64,000 nucleotides of DNA from Salinadaptatus halalkaliphilus. GTDB taxonomy: Archaea > Halobacteriota > Halobacteria > Halobacteriales > Natrialbaceae. A program made the translations under genes and the position numbers. This document shows, piece by piece, positions 8,344-16,506 of the stretch. The stretch spans positions 186,001 through 250,000 of the forward strand of contig NZ_RBZW01000021.1 in NCBI RefSeq assembly GCF_006543045.1, read 5' to 3'. Under the pieces are notes generated by a model, which searched no databases, had not been told where the DNA came from, and saw only the letters and a program-made list of their open reading frames with translations. The stretch's first letter is position 1; every line of letters starts with the position of its first letter.

Positions 8344-9153
8344 ATGAACAGACGGGCGTTTCTGGGGCTCGGGGCTGCGTTCATCGGCGCTGGTGCACTC
8401 CACCAGACCGGTGCCTTTAGCTCCGTCAGCGCTGGTCGCGGGGTTGCAGTCTCCGCTGCGACCGATCCGAACGCCCTGCTCGGCGTCGACCGCAGCGAGT
8501 ACCCGCCGACAGTAACGAACAACACCGACAGTTTCTCGATGACCGTCTCCCTCGAGAGCCACAATCTCGCGTTCGACGTGACGGGCGACGGCAGCTACGA
8601 GGAACCCGCGACGTTCCAGTTCGGGCCAGGCGACTCTCGGACCGTCGAACTCGAGGGTGACGACGACACCGTCACGATTACTGCCGAACTCGAGAACGGT
8701 GCAGGGACGATCGAACTCGAGCGGTTCTTCGAGGTGCCACAGGCTGCGGCCATCGAACAGGTCGTTGGCAGTGTGAGAGAGGCCTTCGGAAGCGGCCGAT
8801 ACGAGTTTTCACTCACGAACACCAGTGGAAACGACATTACGCTCGATGGATTCGGTATCGCGTGGACGAACAATCCCGATGCGATGCAGGTACCACGCCC
8901 GAACGGCAACGACAGCATTCTCACCGCAAACGGCAGCCAGCGAATCGACCAGGTGCTGTACGTCGGTGGGGAGATAACCGACGTTATCGATGGGCAGGAG
9001 GTACAACTCGGCGGCGGCGAGGCCATGGACTTCGAAATCCAGCGGTTCAGTGACGGAAACCCTGGTGGCGGGATCGGTGTCGAAGATGTCGATTTAGCCG
9101 TCCGAGCAGCGGATGGCTCGAGTTCCGTCGTGGAACTGCGAGCAGACGGCTAA
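8344..9153 (+). CDS. Secreted GAFSxxxA protein 2
   Basis: A 269-residue exported protein. The signal peptide begins MNRRAFLGLG, a near-consensus haloarchaeal Tat motif, and ends TGAFSSVSA at residue 30, followed by GRGVAV. The mature chain has two beta-rich parts separated by AIEQVVGSVREAFGSG. The second, YEFSLTNTSGNDITLDGFGI, again looks like an immunoglobulin-like surface domain. It lies between the two closely related GAFS proteins and in the same direction, so it is probably exported and processed with them. The exact function is unknown. Confidence 0.72.
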   Translation: MNRRAFLGLGAAFIGAGALHQTGAFSSVSAGRGVAVSAATDPNALLGVDRSEYPPTVTNNTDSFSMTVSLESHNLAFDVTGDGSYEEPATFQFGPGDSRTVELEGDDDTVTITAELENGAGTIELERFFEVPQAAAIEQVVGSVREAFGSGRYEFSLTNTSGNDITLDGFGIAWTNNPDAMQVPRPNGNDSILTANGSQRIDQVLYVGGEITDVIDGQEVQLGGGEAMDFEIQRFSDGNPGGGIGVEDVDLAVRAADGSSSVVELRADG

Positions 9154-9185
9154 GTTCCTCGCGTATCCATCGAATCGACAAGCTC

Positions 9186-9284
9186 GTCGATTTTGGCCGT
9201 TCAGGACGGCCTTGAAAGGAGTATCGACGCCACTTCAGTACGGACGGTCGACCTTGAGGAATTTCTCGAAACCCAATACAAAGT
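9186..9284 (+). promoter_or_regulatory. Upstream block, copy 2 (shared with 7588-7665)
   Basis: This region repeats, in the same order, GGCCGTTCAGG plus CTTGAA, GTACGGAC and CAATACAAAG seen upstream of 7694. The last piece is about 80 bases before the ATG at 9365, farther than in copy 1 (about 30 bases), so this transcript would have a 5' leader or use another box closer in. Confidence 0.55.
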
Positions 9285-9364
9285 GGGTCCCACGTCTGTC
9301 CTCGAGTAAGAGCCACGTGCTGGGTCCGGTCATGGGTTCGGGCGTGGCTGGAGAGATACATACA

Positions 9365-9937
9365 ATGAATCGACGCAATGTGTTAGTTGGTTTGGGAACG
9401 ATCGTCGCCGGCGGTGGCGCAGCACTGGGATCGGGCGCGTTCAGCACGGCCGAGGCCACTCGGGATCTGGACGTCAACGTCGTTACTGATGACGAAATCG
9501 CAGAGGAGTTCGTCGATATTCTCCTGACGGACGTCGACGGCACCGACAGTGTGGGGGTCGACAATGGGGGCGATTCCGACGCGACAAATATGTTTCCCGA
9601 ACAAGAGGTCAACTACGACAACCACACAGCAACCGAGGCCGATGTCAGCCTCATGCAAAATGATGTCACGATTATATTCGGTCCCGACGGCAACGCACTC
9701 CCACCGAATTCGACTGTAAGCTACGACGAGCTCATTACCGTCGTCAACGACGAGGGGGACTCCCCACAGGACTTCGAGGTCAGTTTCTCGGTCGGTGGCG
9801 ACGAGCCATCGAGTGTTATCCTCGATCCGAACGAGCCCGAGGTTGACTCTGGCGAGAGCGAAAGCGTAGACGTTACCGTCGAAACCGGCGATGAAGACAG
9901 CTCTGGAACCCTCACTATCGAAATCACAGCGTCATAA
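9365..9937 (+). CDS. Secreted GAFSxxxA protein 3, paralogue of 7694
   Basis: A 190-residue exported acidic protein. The first 28 residues are almost identical to the protein at 7694, including MNRRNVLVGLG. The signal ends SGAFSTAEA at residue 31, followed by TRDLDV. The mature part differs: an N-terminal Asp-rich segment, then a domain with YDELITVVNDEGDSPQDFEV and a C-terminal beta strand TLTIEITAS. Signal conservation with mature divergence is what a shared export and processing route would select. Probably a surface fibre or matrix component, as inferred for its neighbours. Confidence 0.73.
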   Translation: MNRRNVLVGLGTIVAGGGAALGSGAFSTAEATRDLDVNVVTDDEIAEEFVDILLTDVDGTDSVGVDNGGDSDATNMFPEQEVNYDNHTATEADVSLMQNDVTIIFGPDGNALPPNSTVSYDELITVVNDEGDSPQDFEVSFSVGGDEPSSVILDPNEPEVDSGESESVDVTVETGDEDSSGTLTIEITAS

Positions 9938-10013
9938 ACTAAGCGTCGTGCTCGGTACATGACCGTGCTGTTGGCTGTGTGGCCAAACTGGAGCACTGTC
10001 AGAAATCCATCGG

Positions 10014-10985
10014 ATGCCATCTACAAAGGTCCTCGCGACCACAATCGCGGTTTGCGTGCTTTGCGGTCTGGTAGTCCCGACAGCGGCACTGGCAGTCGGT
10101 GAAGACGCGGCGGCCAACGAGGTGACTCTCGAGCCGGTCGACGACCGGTATGCGACGATCGAAGACGACGAACTCAGGCTCGATCTTGGCGTCTACGACC
10201 ACGCGGTGACGACCATTGTCAGCGTGTTCACGATCACGGTCGGCGAGGACGCATCGACGATCGAGGAAATCTGGATCGACCACGACGTCGACGGGATTCA
10301 GTTCGCTATTGGTGGGGAAGAGGTAACTGCGGATTCACCCATCGAGCCCTCGCCCGGCGAGACCATCACGGTTGGGCTAACAGTCGATACAGCGACGAAC
10401 AACTACGACGAGAGCGAGACGTTCACGGTCCACGTCGCCTACGAGGACGACGAAGACGACGGTGACGAGGAGGCCGACGACGGCGACGACGCCGACAGCG
10501 GTGGTGGTGGTGGTGGTGACAGCGGCGGACAGACCGGGGACGAGCAGCCGTCGACCGAGAAAGACGAACCCGCGGCCGTGATCGACCAGATCGACCTCGA
10601 GGCCGCCCCCACGGATGTCGAGACCGGCGAGACGGTGACGGTGACCGCGACCTACGAGAACACCGGGAATATCACGGGCGAGCGGACCGTCGAGTTGACC
10701 GAAGACGGCGTCGCCGTCGCGAGCGAGACGATCGAACTCGGCCCCGAGGAGACGGAGACGGTCTCGTTCGAGTGGTACGCCGACGCCGCCGGCGAGTACG
10801 ACCTCGCGGTCGACGACGAACTGGCCGACTCGATTACCGTGACGGATCCGGGGCCGATGGCACTCGAGGACCGCGACCTCTCGGGCCCGGCGACGGCAGC
10901 ACTCGCGCCGCCGGCGGCGCTCAGCATCCTGGCGCTGGGGATTGCTGCCAGACGACGGTGGGATCAAATTGGGCGGGTCCGCTGA
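10014..10985 (+). CDS. Secreted CARDB-like protein with C-terminal membrane anchor
   Basis: A 323-residue exported protein. A Sec-type signal peptide occupies residues about 1-28 (TTIAVCVLCGLVVPTAALA). Domain 1 spans about 30-140. An acidic and glycine-rich linker with a run of six Gly covers about 143-180. Domain 2 (about 190-275) is a CARDB-like beta domain: VETGETVTVTATYENTGN, then ETETVSFEWYADAAGEYDL. A hydrophobic C-terminal anchor followed by RRRWDQ ends the chain. Its signal lacks the GAFSxxxA end, so it should use ordinary signal peptidase. It sits between the GAFS genes and the signal peptidase, and may tether the exported proteins to the membrane (inference). Confidence 0.7.
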   Translation: MPSTKVLATTIAVCVLCGLVVPTAALAVGEDAAANEVTLEPVDDRYATIEDDELRLDLGVYDHAVTTIVSVFTITVGEDASTIEEIWIDHDVDGIQFAIGGEEVTADSPIEPSPGETITVGLTVDTATNNYDESETFTVHVAYEDDEDDGDEEADDGDDADSGGGGGGDSGGQTGDEQPSTEKDEPAAVIDQIDLEAAPTDVETGETVTVTATYENTGNITGERTVELTEDGVAVASETIELGPEETETVSFEWYADAAGEYDLAVDDELADSITVTDPGPMALEDRDLSGPATAALAPPAALSILALGIAARRRWDQIGRVR

Positions 10986-11090
10986 CGGATCACGAGGATC
11001 TGATCGGAGCCGGTGTCTTAAGGTCGTTCGTCCCCGACGTTTCGTCGAGACGGATCGTTCGCTTGGCATGACAACTAGACGAACACGACG

Positions 11091-12263
11091 ATGACGGCAC
11101 GAACGTACCTCGAGCGGGGACTGGGGATAGCGGTGGTGATCGTCATCGTCCTGTTGTTGATCGGCCAGGTGCTCGGCCAGCCGATCTTGCTCGGCTACGT
11201 CGCGACCGGCAGTATGGAACCGACGATGAACGCCGGCGACGGCTTCGTCGCGATTCCCAGCGTCGTTGCCGGCGAGATCCAGGAGGGCGATGTCGTCGTC
11301 TACGACGCTCGAGAGTTACACGACGGCGGACTGACGACTCACCGAGTGGTCGGCGAGACCGAGGACGGATACGTCACTGCGGGCGACGCGAATCCCTTCA
11401 CCGATCAGGACGGCGACGAACCTCCCGTTTCCGAGAGCCAGATCGTCGCGACCGCCTGGCAGGTAAACGGCGAGGTCGTGACGATCCCGCATCTCGGAAC
11501 CGTCGTTATGGGGATGCACGGGCTGCTCGAGCAGGCGTCTCAGACCGTGACATCGGCACTCGGAATAGAGGGATCGTCCGGGTCGGACGGACTCGGCGCG
11601 TTTTTCGTCGCGATCGGCGTTGCGCTGTTGGGATTTGGACTCTTGCTCGAGCGGTTCGGTCCGTCAGAACGGATAACCGATCGATCCCGCCGCCGGAAAA
11701 ACGTCGTTCGGTTCTGGGTCGCGATCGGCGTCGTATTGGTGGCCCTCGTTACGGTTGCGACTGCAGCGATGGTCATCCCGGCGGGAACGACGGAGTACGG
11801 CCTGGTGAGTTCCGACTCGCCGACTGACGATCCACAGATCGTCGCTCCCGGTGAGACGACGACGCTCACACGGACCGTCGACAACGCCGGCTTCGTTCCC
11901 GTGGTCGTCGTCCATGAGGCTCCTCACGAGCACGTCTCAGTCGATCCGGACCGACAGACGGTCGGCATTCGAAGCGAGGCGGAGACGACGGTATCGCTTA
12001 CCGCACCCGAGGAAACGGGTGAGTACACGCGCCACGTCGAGGAACACCGCTATCTCGCCGTCGTTTCGCCATCGATACTCGGCACCCTTCACGATGTCCA
12101 TCCGCTTGTCGCCATCGCCTTCGTCAATGTGGTCGTCGTTGCAGTCACCGTTGCCCTCGTGAGTCTCCTCTTCGGGACCGGCGACTTTCGGCTCCGGAAC
12201 GGCGGCGATCACGTTCCCTTCTCGACACGGCTCGCCCGGACGGTTCGAAAATGGCTTCGATGA
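11091..12263 (+). CDS. ER-type signal peptidase I with long C-terminal extension (SipW-like)
   Basis: A 390-residue membrane enzyme. An N-terminal membrane segment (about 9-31) is followed by the catalytic core: TGSMEPTM with nucleophile Ser41, TTHRVVG with His84, and GDAN with Asp99. A His in place of the bacterial Lys is the mark of the archaeal/ER/SipW class, which cleaves signal peptides on the outer face of the membrane. Archaeal signal peptidases are usually about 150-250 residues. This one has extra membrane segments near 165-185 and 205-228, an outside beta domain (about 245-335) and a final membrane segment. It lies among four GAFSxxxA substrates, so it is probably their dedicated processing enzyme. 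Confidence 0.85.
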   Translation: MTARTYLERGLGIAVVIVIVLLLIGQVLGQPILLGYVATGSMEPTMNAGDGFVAIPSVVAGEIQEGDVVVYDARELHDGGLTTHRVVGETEDGYVTAGDANPFTDQDGDEPPVSESQIVATAWQVNGEVVTIPHLGTVVMGMHGLLEQASQTVTSALGIEGSSGSDGLGAFFVAIGVALLGFGLLLERFGPSERITDRSRRRKNVVRFWVAIGVVLVALVTVATAAMVIPAGTTEYGLVSSDSPTDDPQIVAPGETTTLTRTVDNAGFVPVVVVHEAPHEHVSVDPDRQTVGIRSEAETTVSLTAPEETGEYTRHVEEHRYLAVVSPSILGTLHDVHPLVAIAFVNVVVVAVTVALVSLLFGTGDFRLRNGGDHVPFSTRLARTVRKWLR

Positions 12264-12464
12264 GTCCCACCCAAACCAGGTTGTGGGGTCGAGACAAAAT
12301 CCACTCGGACAGGACGATCACTATATCGTTGCACCGTTGTGTAAAATTCGTCCCCAAGCCACTATTGTTATAGTGATCGACGCCATTGACTCAATTACGC
12401 GTCGTCTCATCGATGTGTTTGGGGGCACGCATCTCGAGGGACCCCTCGGGACGACAGTGAGACG

Positions 12465-13661
12465 ATGGGGTGGATACGAATGCTCGATAATCCGCGGCTC
12501 GATCTCGTACTCGCGACGCACGGTCGACGCGTCGTCATCGTACTCCTGGTCCTCGGTGTCCTGGCGATCGGCGCGACCGGCTGGGCCGTCGCCAATCCGG
12601 AAACCGAGACGAGCCCACAGTTTGCCGAACATTCGGTGACGACGGACGTCCATACGAGTGCATCGGTCGTCGACGGCGGTAGTCTCTGGGAGGAGGGCGA
12701 CCAGCTCTCGAACAGTCCTGTGTACGTACTCGGGGCGTCACCCGAACTCGAGGTCCAACCGGTGACGCAGCTGACGAACGAAACGGAACGGACGCCGATC
12801 GAAGATGGGACGGTCACACACGAATTGACGGTCCGTCTCGAGGCGACTCGCGACGGCGAGGCGTTCTGGAACGAGAGCAATCAGGAACTCGAGTCGACCG
12901 GACCGGTCGAAGACGGCGTTAGTGCGTCCTCGACGACGATCGATATCGAGTCGCTGGTCGAGCGCCAGCGCCAGCTCGAGGAGGAAATCGGGACGATCGG
13001 TGACGTGGCCATCCACCTGGACCTTGCCGTCACCTACGAAACCGAGACCCACGAGGGAGCACAGACGGCGACGACGACGATCGACGTTGACGACAACGCG
13101 TACTGGCTGGCCGAGCCGCTGAGCGTGTCCGATACGAACGCACACCGAACCGGTACCGAACGGACGACCCAGTCGCGACATCCGTTAGTCATCGGTGGGC
13201 TGTCACTGGTCGGGACGCTCTCGCTCGCCGGCGCGGTTGTGACGAAGCGTCGGCTTCCCGTCGACGAGGACGAGGCGCGCCAGCGCGTCCACGAGCAGCG
13301 CTACGCCGAGTGGATCTCGCTGGGATCGATCCCGATGTGGATCGGCGATCACCACCTGTCGCTCAATACGTTAGAAGACGTCGTCGACGTCGCGATCGAC
13401 ACCAACGAACGAGTCGTCTACGACGCCCAGCGTGGGCTGTTCGCGGTCGTCAACGGCAATATCGTCTACTACTACAGCGAACGCGGTACCTGGGAACAGA
13501 CGACGTGGCCCGAGATGGGGTTCTCGAAAAACCAACAGGTCGTCGACACCGATCAGCCATCTCCAGCCGACCAACTCTCCGAATTCCAGGGTAGCGACGA
13601 GTTCGCAGCCCCCGACGAGGAAAATGCCTTCGACGACGAGGATGTCTGGGAACAACTGTGA
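12465..13661 (+). CDS. DUF5305-type membrane protein
   Basis: A 398-residue protein with a membrane segment near residues 23-43, an extracellular beta-rich domain of about 190 residues, a second membrane segment near 240-262 (GGLSLVGTLSLAGAVVTKRR) and a cytoplasmic C-terminal domain of about 130 residues ending in acidic residues. The outside domain contains TVTHELTVRLEATRDGEAFW. This architecture, and the place directly after a SipW-like signal peptidase, matches haloarchaeal DUF5305 proteins. No biochemical role is known. It may be an assembly or anchoring partner for the processed surface proteins (inference). A second ATG at 12480 is an equally possible start. Confidence 0.72.
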   Translation: MGWIRMLDNPRLDLVLATHGRRVVIVLLVLGVLAIGATGWAVANPETETSPQFAEHSVTTDVHTSASVVDGGSLWEEGDQLSNSPVYVLGASPELEVQPVTQLTNETERTPIEDGTVTHELTVRLEATRDGEAFWNESNQELESTGPVEDGVSASSTTIDIESLVERQRQLEEEIGTIGDVAIHLDLAVTYETETHEGAQTATTTIDVDDNAYWLAEPLSVSDTNAHRTGTERTTQSRHPLVIGGLSLVGTLSLAGAVVTKRRLPVDEDEARQRVHEQRYAEWISLGSIPMWIGDHHLSLNTLEDVVDVAIDTNERVVYDAQRGLFAVVNGNIVYYYSERGTWEQTTWPEMGFSKNQQVVDTDQPSPADQLSEFQGSDEFAAPDEENAFDDEDVWEQL

Positions 13662-14019
13662 CGCTTACAGACGGAAACGATCGTTCCTGCAGCGACCGAC
13701 GCCCTGGGCCGATCGCTGGGAATCAGCGATAACTGGCTGTGTCCTCCCTCGAGTGCAGGTGCTTGTTCTTGCGTTGTCCACGTAGCCACGCTCGAGTATC
13801 GATTCGCACTGTCGTGAAAAGTACATTTTGCACGCGGGAGGGTATTCGACAGTATATCGACCGGTGACTGCACAATCTGACTAACCAGTTAAATAGTCGC
13901 GATAGTGCCCTAGAGCACGTTCTGAACCATTTTTCTGTCTATATATCCTTACATTATAGCTATTCACGAGCGATTATATGGCTCAACTTTTATACTGCTG
14001 GGGGTTTTCGAATCGTAAC
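13662..14019. other. Intergenic region, AT-rich on its right side
   Basis: 358 bases without a gene. The left half has normal composition. From about 13865 it becomes AT-rich, with several TATA-like runs such as TCTATATATCC, leading to the promoter of the regulator at 14020. No repeat or mobile-element end was seen. Confidence 0.6.
13988..13994 (+). promoter_or_regulatory. TATA box for the regulator at 14020
   Basis: TTTTATA lies 26-32 bases before the ATG at 14020, which is the leaderless spacing. It decides the start: the in-frame ATG at 13978 would lie upstream of the TATA box and cannot be used from this promoter. Confidence 0.75.
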
Positions 14020-14313
14020 ATGGTAGACACCGACGGGGAGGAGATCGAAGACCTGCCACCGAGCGCGAAACTCGTTTTCAAAGTGCTCGAGTACGATGGT
14101 CCCTTGACACAAAAACAGATCGTCGAGGAGTCGATGTTATCGGCACGAACGGTTCGGTACGCACTCGAGCGACTCGAGGAGATCGGTATCGTCGACGAGG
14201 ATATCTACTTTGCAGACGCACGGCAGAGTCTCTATCGGCTCAAAGAGCCGGTTGCAGCTGACGGCAACGGTGTCGAAGAGGCACCGAAGAAAGACGCCTG
14301 CTGTGCCGAGTAA
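14020..14313 (+). CDS. Small winged-helix transcription regulator (MarR/TrmB-like)
   Basis: A 97-residue protein. Residues 10-75 form a winged helix: LPPSAKLVFKVLEYDGPLT, then KQIVEESMLSARTVRYALE as the helix-turn-helix, then LEEIGIVDEDIYF and DARQSLYRL as the wing. The C-terminus ends DACCAE, with a Cys pair that might bind metal or sense redox state (inference). It is the size of a bare DNA-binding domain. No operon partner is certain; a membrane protein follows after 58 bases. Confidence 0.8.
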   Translation: MVDTDGEEIEDLPPSAKLVFKVLEYDGPLTQKQIVEESMLSARTVRYALERLEEIGIVDEDIYFADARQSLYRLKEPVAADGNGVEEAPKKDACCAE

Positions 14314-14371
14314 CGCGGCCGGGTCGACCGCGAGCGCCAGGATTATTTCGGCTGGGTGACCCACCAGAGAC

Positions 14372-14785
14372 ATGGACAAAGAGCTGCTGCCACGATGGGG
14401 ATGGTTGCTTGTTGGCCTCTTCGTCGTCGCAACCGTTGCAAATATGCTCAACTACGCGGTACTGGGCCCAGCCGGGCTTCACGAGGAATATTTCGTTATT
14501 ACCGTCATCACCGGAATGGCTCCGGTGTTGATCTATATCGGCGTCTGGTACGACGACGATCGCCAACACTACTGGGAGCACCGGAGCGAACGGATCTTCG
14601 GCGACGTCGTCTTCGTCCTCGTCGGAGCAGCGTTAGGGTCGTCGATCGCGCTCGTCATGCTCACCGATCTCGGCGCGACCGGTCTGATCGCGGATATCGC
14701 GGCGATGGTCGCCGGATTCGTGCTATCGTGGGGGTTGTTCTGGTGGCGGAATCCGGAACTCTATCGGGACGAAGCAGGCCGATAG
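14372..14785 (+). CDS. Hypothetical four-segment membrane protein
   Basis: A 137-residue protein with four hydrophobic stretches: about residues 9-32, 40-60, 75-95 and 103-125. They are separated by short charged loops such as WYDDDRQHYWEHRSER. No catalytic motif is visible and I do not recognise a family. The start at 14372 gives a short charged N-terminus MDKELLPRWGW. It ends 10 bases before the stop of the convergent nadE gene. Confidence 0.6.
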   Translation: MDKELLPRWGWLLVGLFVVATVANMLNYAVLGPAGLHEEYFVITVITGMAPVLIYIGVWYDDDRQHYWEHRSERIFGDVVFVLVGAALGSSIALVMLTDLGATGLIADIAAMVAGFVLSWGLFWWRNPELYRDEAGR

Positions 14786-14795
14786 CGGTCCGAGT

Positions 14796-15707
14796 CTACC
14801 GAACTTGGTCGTCTCGGTGCTGATACGTGTCTCGAGTCCCGATGGCTGGCGTCGGCGGAGACTGCCGTTTGTGCTCGGTCTCGGCGACGAGCCAGGCGAT
14901 CGATCGAGCGGTCTCCCGGTTGATCTCGAGGGCGTCGGTCGCATCGGCGAGTGTCTGGTCGTCGTCGACGAGTCGTCGTAAGAGCGGATCGATAACGTCG
15001 TAGGGGGCACCGAGTTCGTCGACATCAGTCTGACCAGCCCAGAAGCCGGCTGTCGGTTCTCTGGCGACGATTCGCCGTGGGATGCCGATGCGTGTAGCCA
15101 GGGCCCGTACTTCCGTCTTGTACAGATCGCCGATCGGATAGATGTCAGCCGCGCCGTCACCGTACTTGGTGAAATAGCCGCACAACAGTTCCGACCGGTT
15201 CGCAGTGCCGAGCACGAGTCGTTTACGGCGGTTCGCGACGTAGTACGCACAGCACATCCGCAGCCGTGACACCGCGTTCCCGCGTTCGTGTCTTCGCTCG
15301 TCCGGTCGATCAGCCTCGTCTTGGCCGGGTTCGGGGTCTAAAACGACCGTCTCCTCGAACGAATCCAGCAACGGTTGCAACTGCAGTTCGTGGAACTCGA
15401 TCCCGAGACCGTCCGCGATCGTTCGCGCGTCGCTGACGGCCGCACCATCGCTTTTGTGACAGGGTAATCCGAGACCGATCACGCTGTCGCTACCGAGCGC
15501 TTCGACGGCCAATGCGGCCGTGACGGTCGAGTCGAGTCCGCCGCTCATGGCGACGACGACACCATCAGCGCTCGCATCCTCGACGGCCGTTCGAATCGCC
15601 GTCAGGATCTCGGCTCGGACGCGCTCGAGGCGCGCTCGGTCCGTAATGAACGGCTCACGATCGTTGATGGACTCCGAATAGACGAATGACCTACTATCAG
15701 TACTCAT
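14796..15707 (-). CDS. nadE: NAD(+) synthase, ammonia-dependent type
   Basis: A 303-residue cytoplasmic enzyme that amidates deaminonicotinamide-adenine dinucleotide to NAD using ATP. The PP-loop SGGLDSTVTAALA at about residues 55-67 is the ATP pyrophosphatase signature. LVLGTANRSELLCGYFTKYGDG and YPIGDLYKTEVR are the dinucleotide-binding and catalytic blocks of the family. There is no glutaminase domain, so it uses free ammonia. An Asp/Glu/Arg-rich insertion near residues 120-140 looks like a haloarchaeal loop. The start at 15707 is preceded on its strand by a TATA-like box. Confidence 0.92.
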   Translation of the reverse strand: MSTDSRSFVYSESINDREPFITDRARLERVRAEILTAIRTAVEDASADGVVVAMSGGLDSTVTAALAVEALGSDSVIGLGLPCHKSDGAAVSDARTIADGLGIEFHELQLQPLLDSFEETVVLDPEPGQDEADRPDERRHERGNAVSRLRMCCAYYVANRRKRLVLGTANRSELLCGYFTKYGDGAADIYPIGDLYKTEVRALATRIGIPRRIVAREPTAGFWAGQTDVDELGAPYDVIDPLLRRLVDDDQTLADATDALEINRETARSIAWLVAETEHKRQSPPTPAIGTRDTYQHRDDQVR

Positions 15708-15736
15708 CGAACAATACCACCAACTATCTCGATAAC

Positions 15737-15744
15737 TATAAAAC
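15737..15744 (-). promoter_or_regulatory. TATA-like box for nadE
   Basis: On the minus strand TTTTATAG lies 30-37 bases upstream of the nadE ATG at 15707, consistent with a very short or absent leader. Confidence 0.6.
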
Positions 15745-15867
15745 ATTCGTCGCCCTATATCGGCATATTGGTTGACAAACCGTGTCATGGGGCGAGATTC
15801 AACAGCCAGGTCGGTCGTCGAACCGACCGTCGACATGTTTATTTCGAGGCGCGGTTATCTGCCCCGC

Positions 15868-16506
15868 ATGGCACCGATGATCGTCAACGTCGCTCTCGGT
15901 GTCCTCGTCGGACTCGCGTTGCTCGGTGCGGCGTTCGACCGACGCTCGATCCTCCTCGTCGCGCTCGCGGCCGCCCTCCCGGACCTCGATGCGGCCGCAA
16001 GTCTCGTTGTCGTGGGCGCGACGAACGCGCTCTTGCATACGCTCTTGGTGCCTGCTCTCGCGTTCGGTCTCCTCTACTGGGATACCCGCCTTCGTGACCG
16101 CTCGTGGCTCGAGGACCGCTACGGCTGGTACGGCAGTCGCGTCGCCTGGGTCGCACTCGCGGCTTTCGTCGTCGCCGGTATCGGTCCCGAGCTGTTCAGC
16201 ACCGACGGCGTGAACCTATTGTACCCGCTGCACGATCGGTTCTACACCGTCGTCGGTTCCTTTCTGCTCTCGAGCCAGGACGGCGTGATCCTCACGTTCG
16301 TCGACCGCGGCGAGCATCTCCTGTGGTTGGCGTCTCCGGGAACGACCGCCGATCACCACGTCGCGACGTGGGTAAATCCGACACCCGGAACCGGCCTCGA
16401 GACTGGTGTCGAACGCGAGTTTTACTTGGTCGAGACGGGCTGGCAACTGATCGTCGTCGTCGCAACCGTGGCCGCGCTGGCAGTGCGGCTCTGGGAGGAG
16501 CGATAA
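15868..16506 (+). CDS. DUF457-like membrane protein, first of a tandem pair
   Basis: A 212-residue membrane protein related to the next gene. Both have paired N-terminal hydrophobic segments, a LP-(E/D)-(A/L)-D motif at about residue 40, a LLH motif near residue 60, a YWDTxxRxRSWLxxR loop and a GVNLLYPLHDRFY or GINVFYPVYDRFF segment. This resembles membrane-bound metal-dependent hydrolases of the DUF457/YbcI type. In this copy the His near residue 7 is replaced (MAPMIVNVALG) and the His-Arg before LLH is changed to Asn-Ala, so metal binding may be weakened. The ATG at 15868 matches the paralogue's start. Its stop overlaps the next ATG by one base. Confidence 0.65.
   Translation: MAPMIVNVALGVLVGLALLGAAFDRRSILLVALAAALPDLDAAASLVVVGATNALLHTLLVPALAFGLLYWDTRLRDRSWLEDRYGWYGSRVAWVALAAFVVAGIGPELFSTDGVNLLYPLHDRFYTVVGSFLLSSQDGVILTFVDRGEHLLWLASPGTTADHHVATWVNPTPGTGLETGVEREFYLVETGWQLIVVVATVAALAVRLWEER

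Noticed and set aside
10500-10520. GGTGGT run as a regulatory repeat
   Set aside because: It codes for the six-Gly linker of the CARDB-like protein and has no sign of another role.
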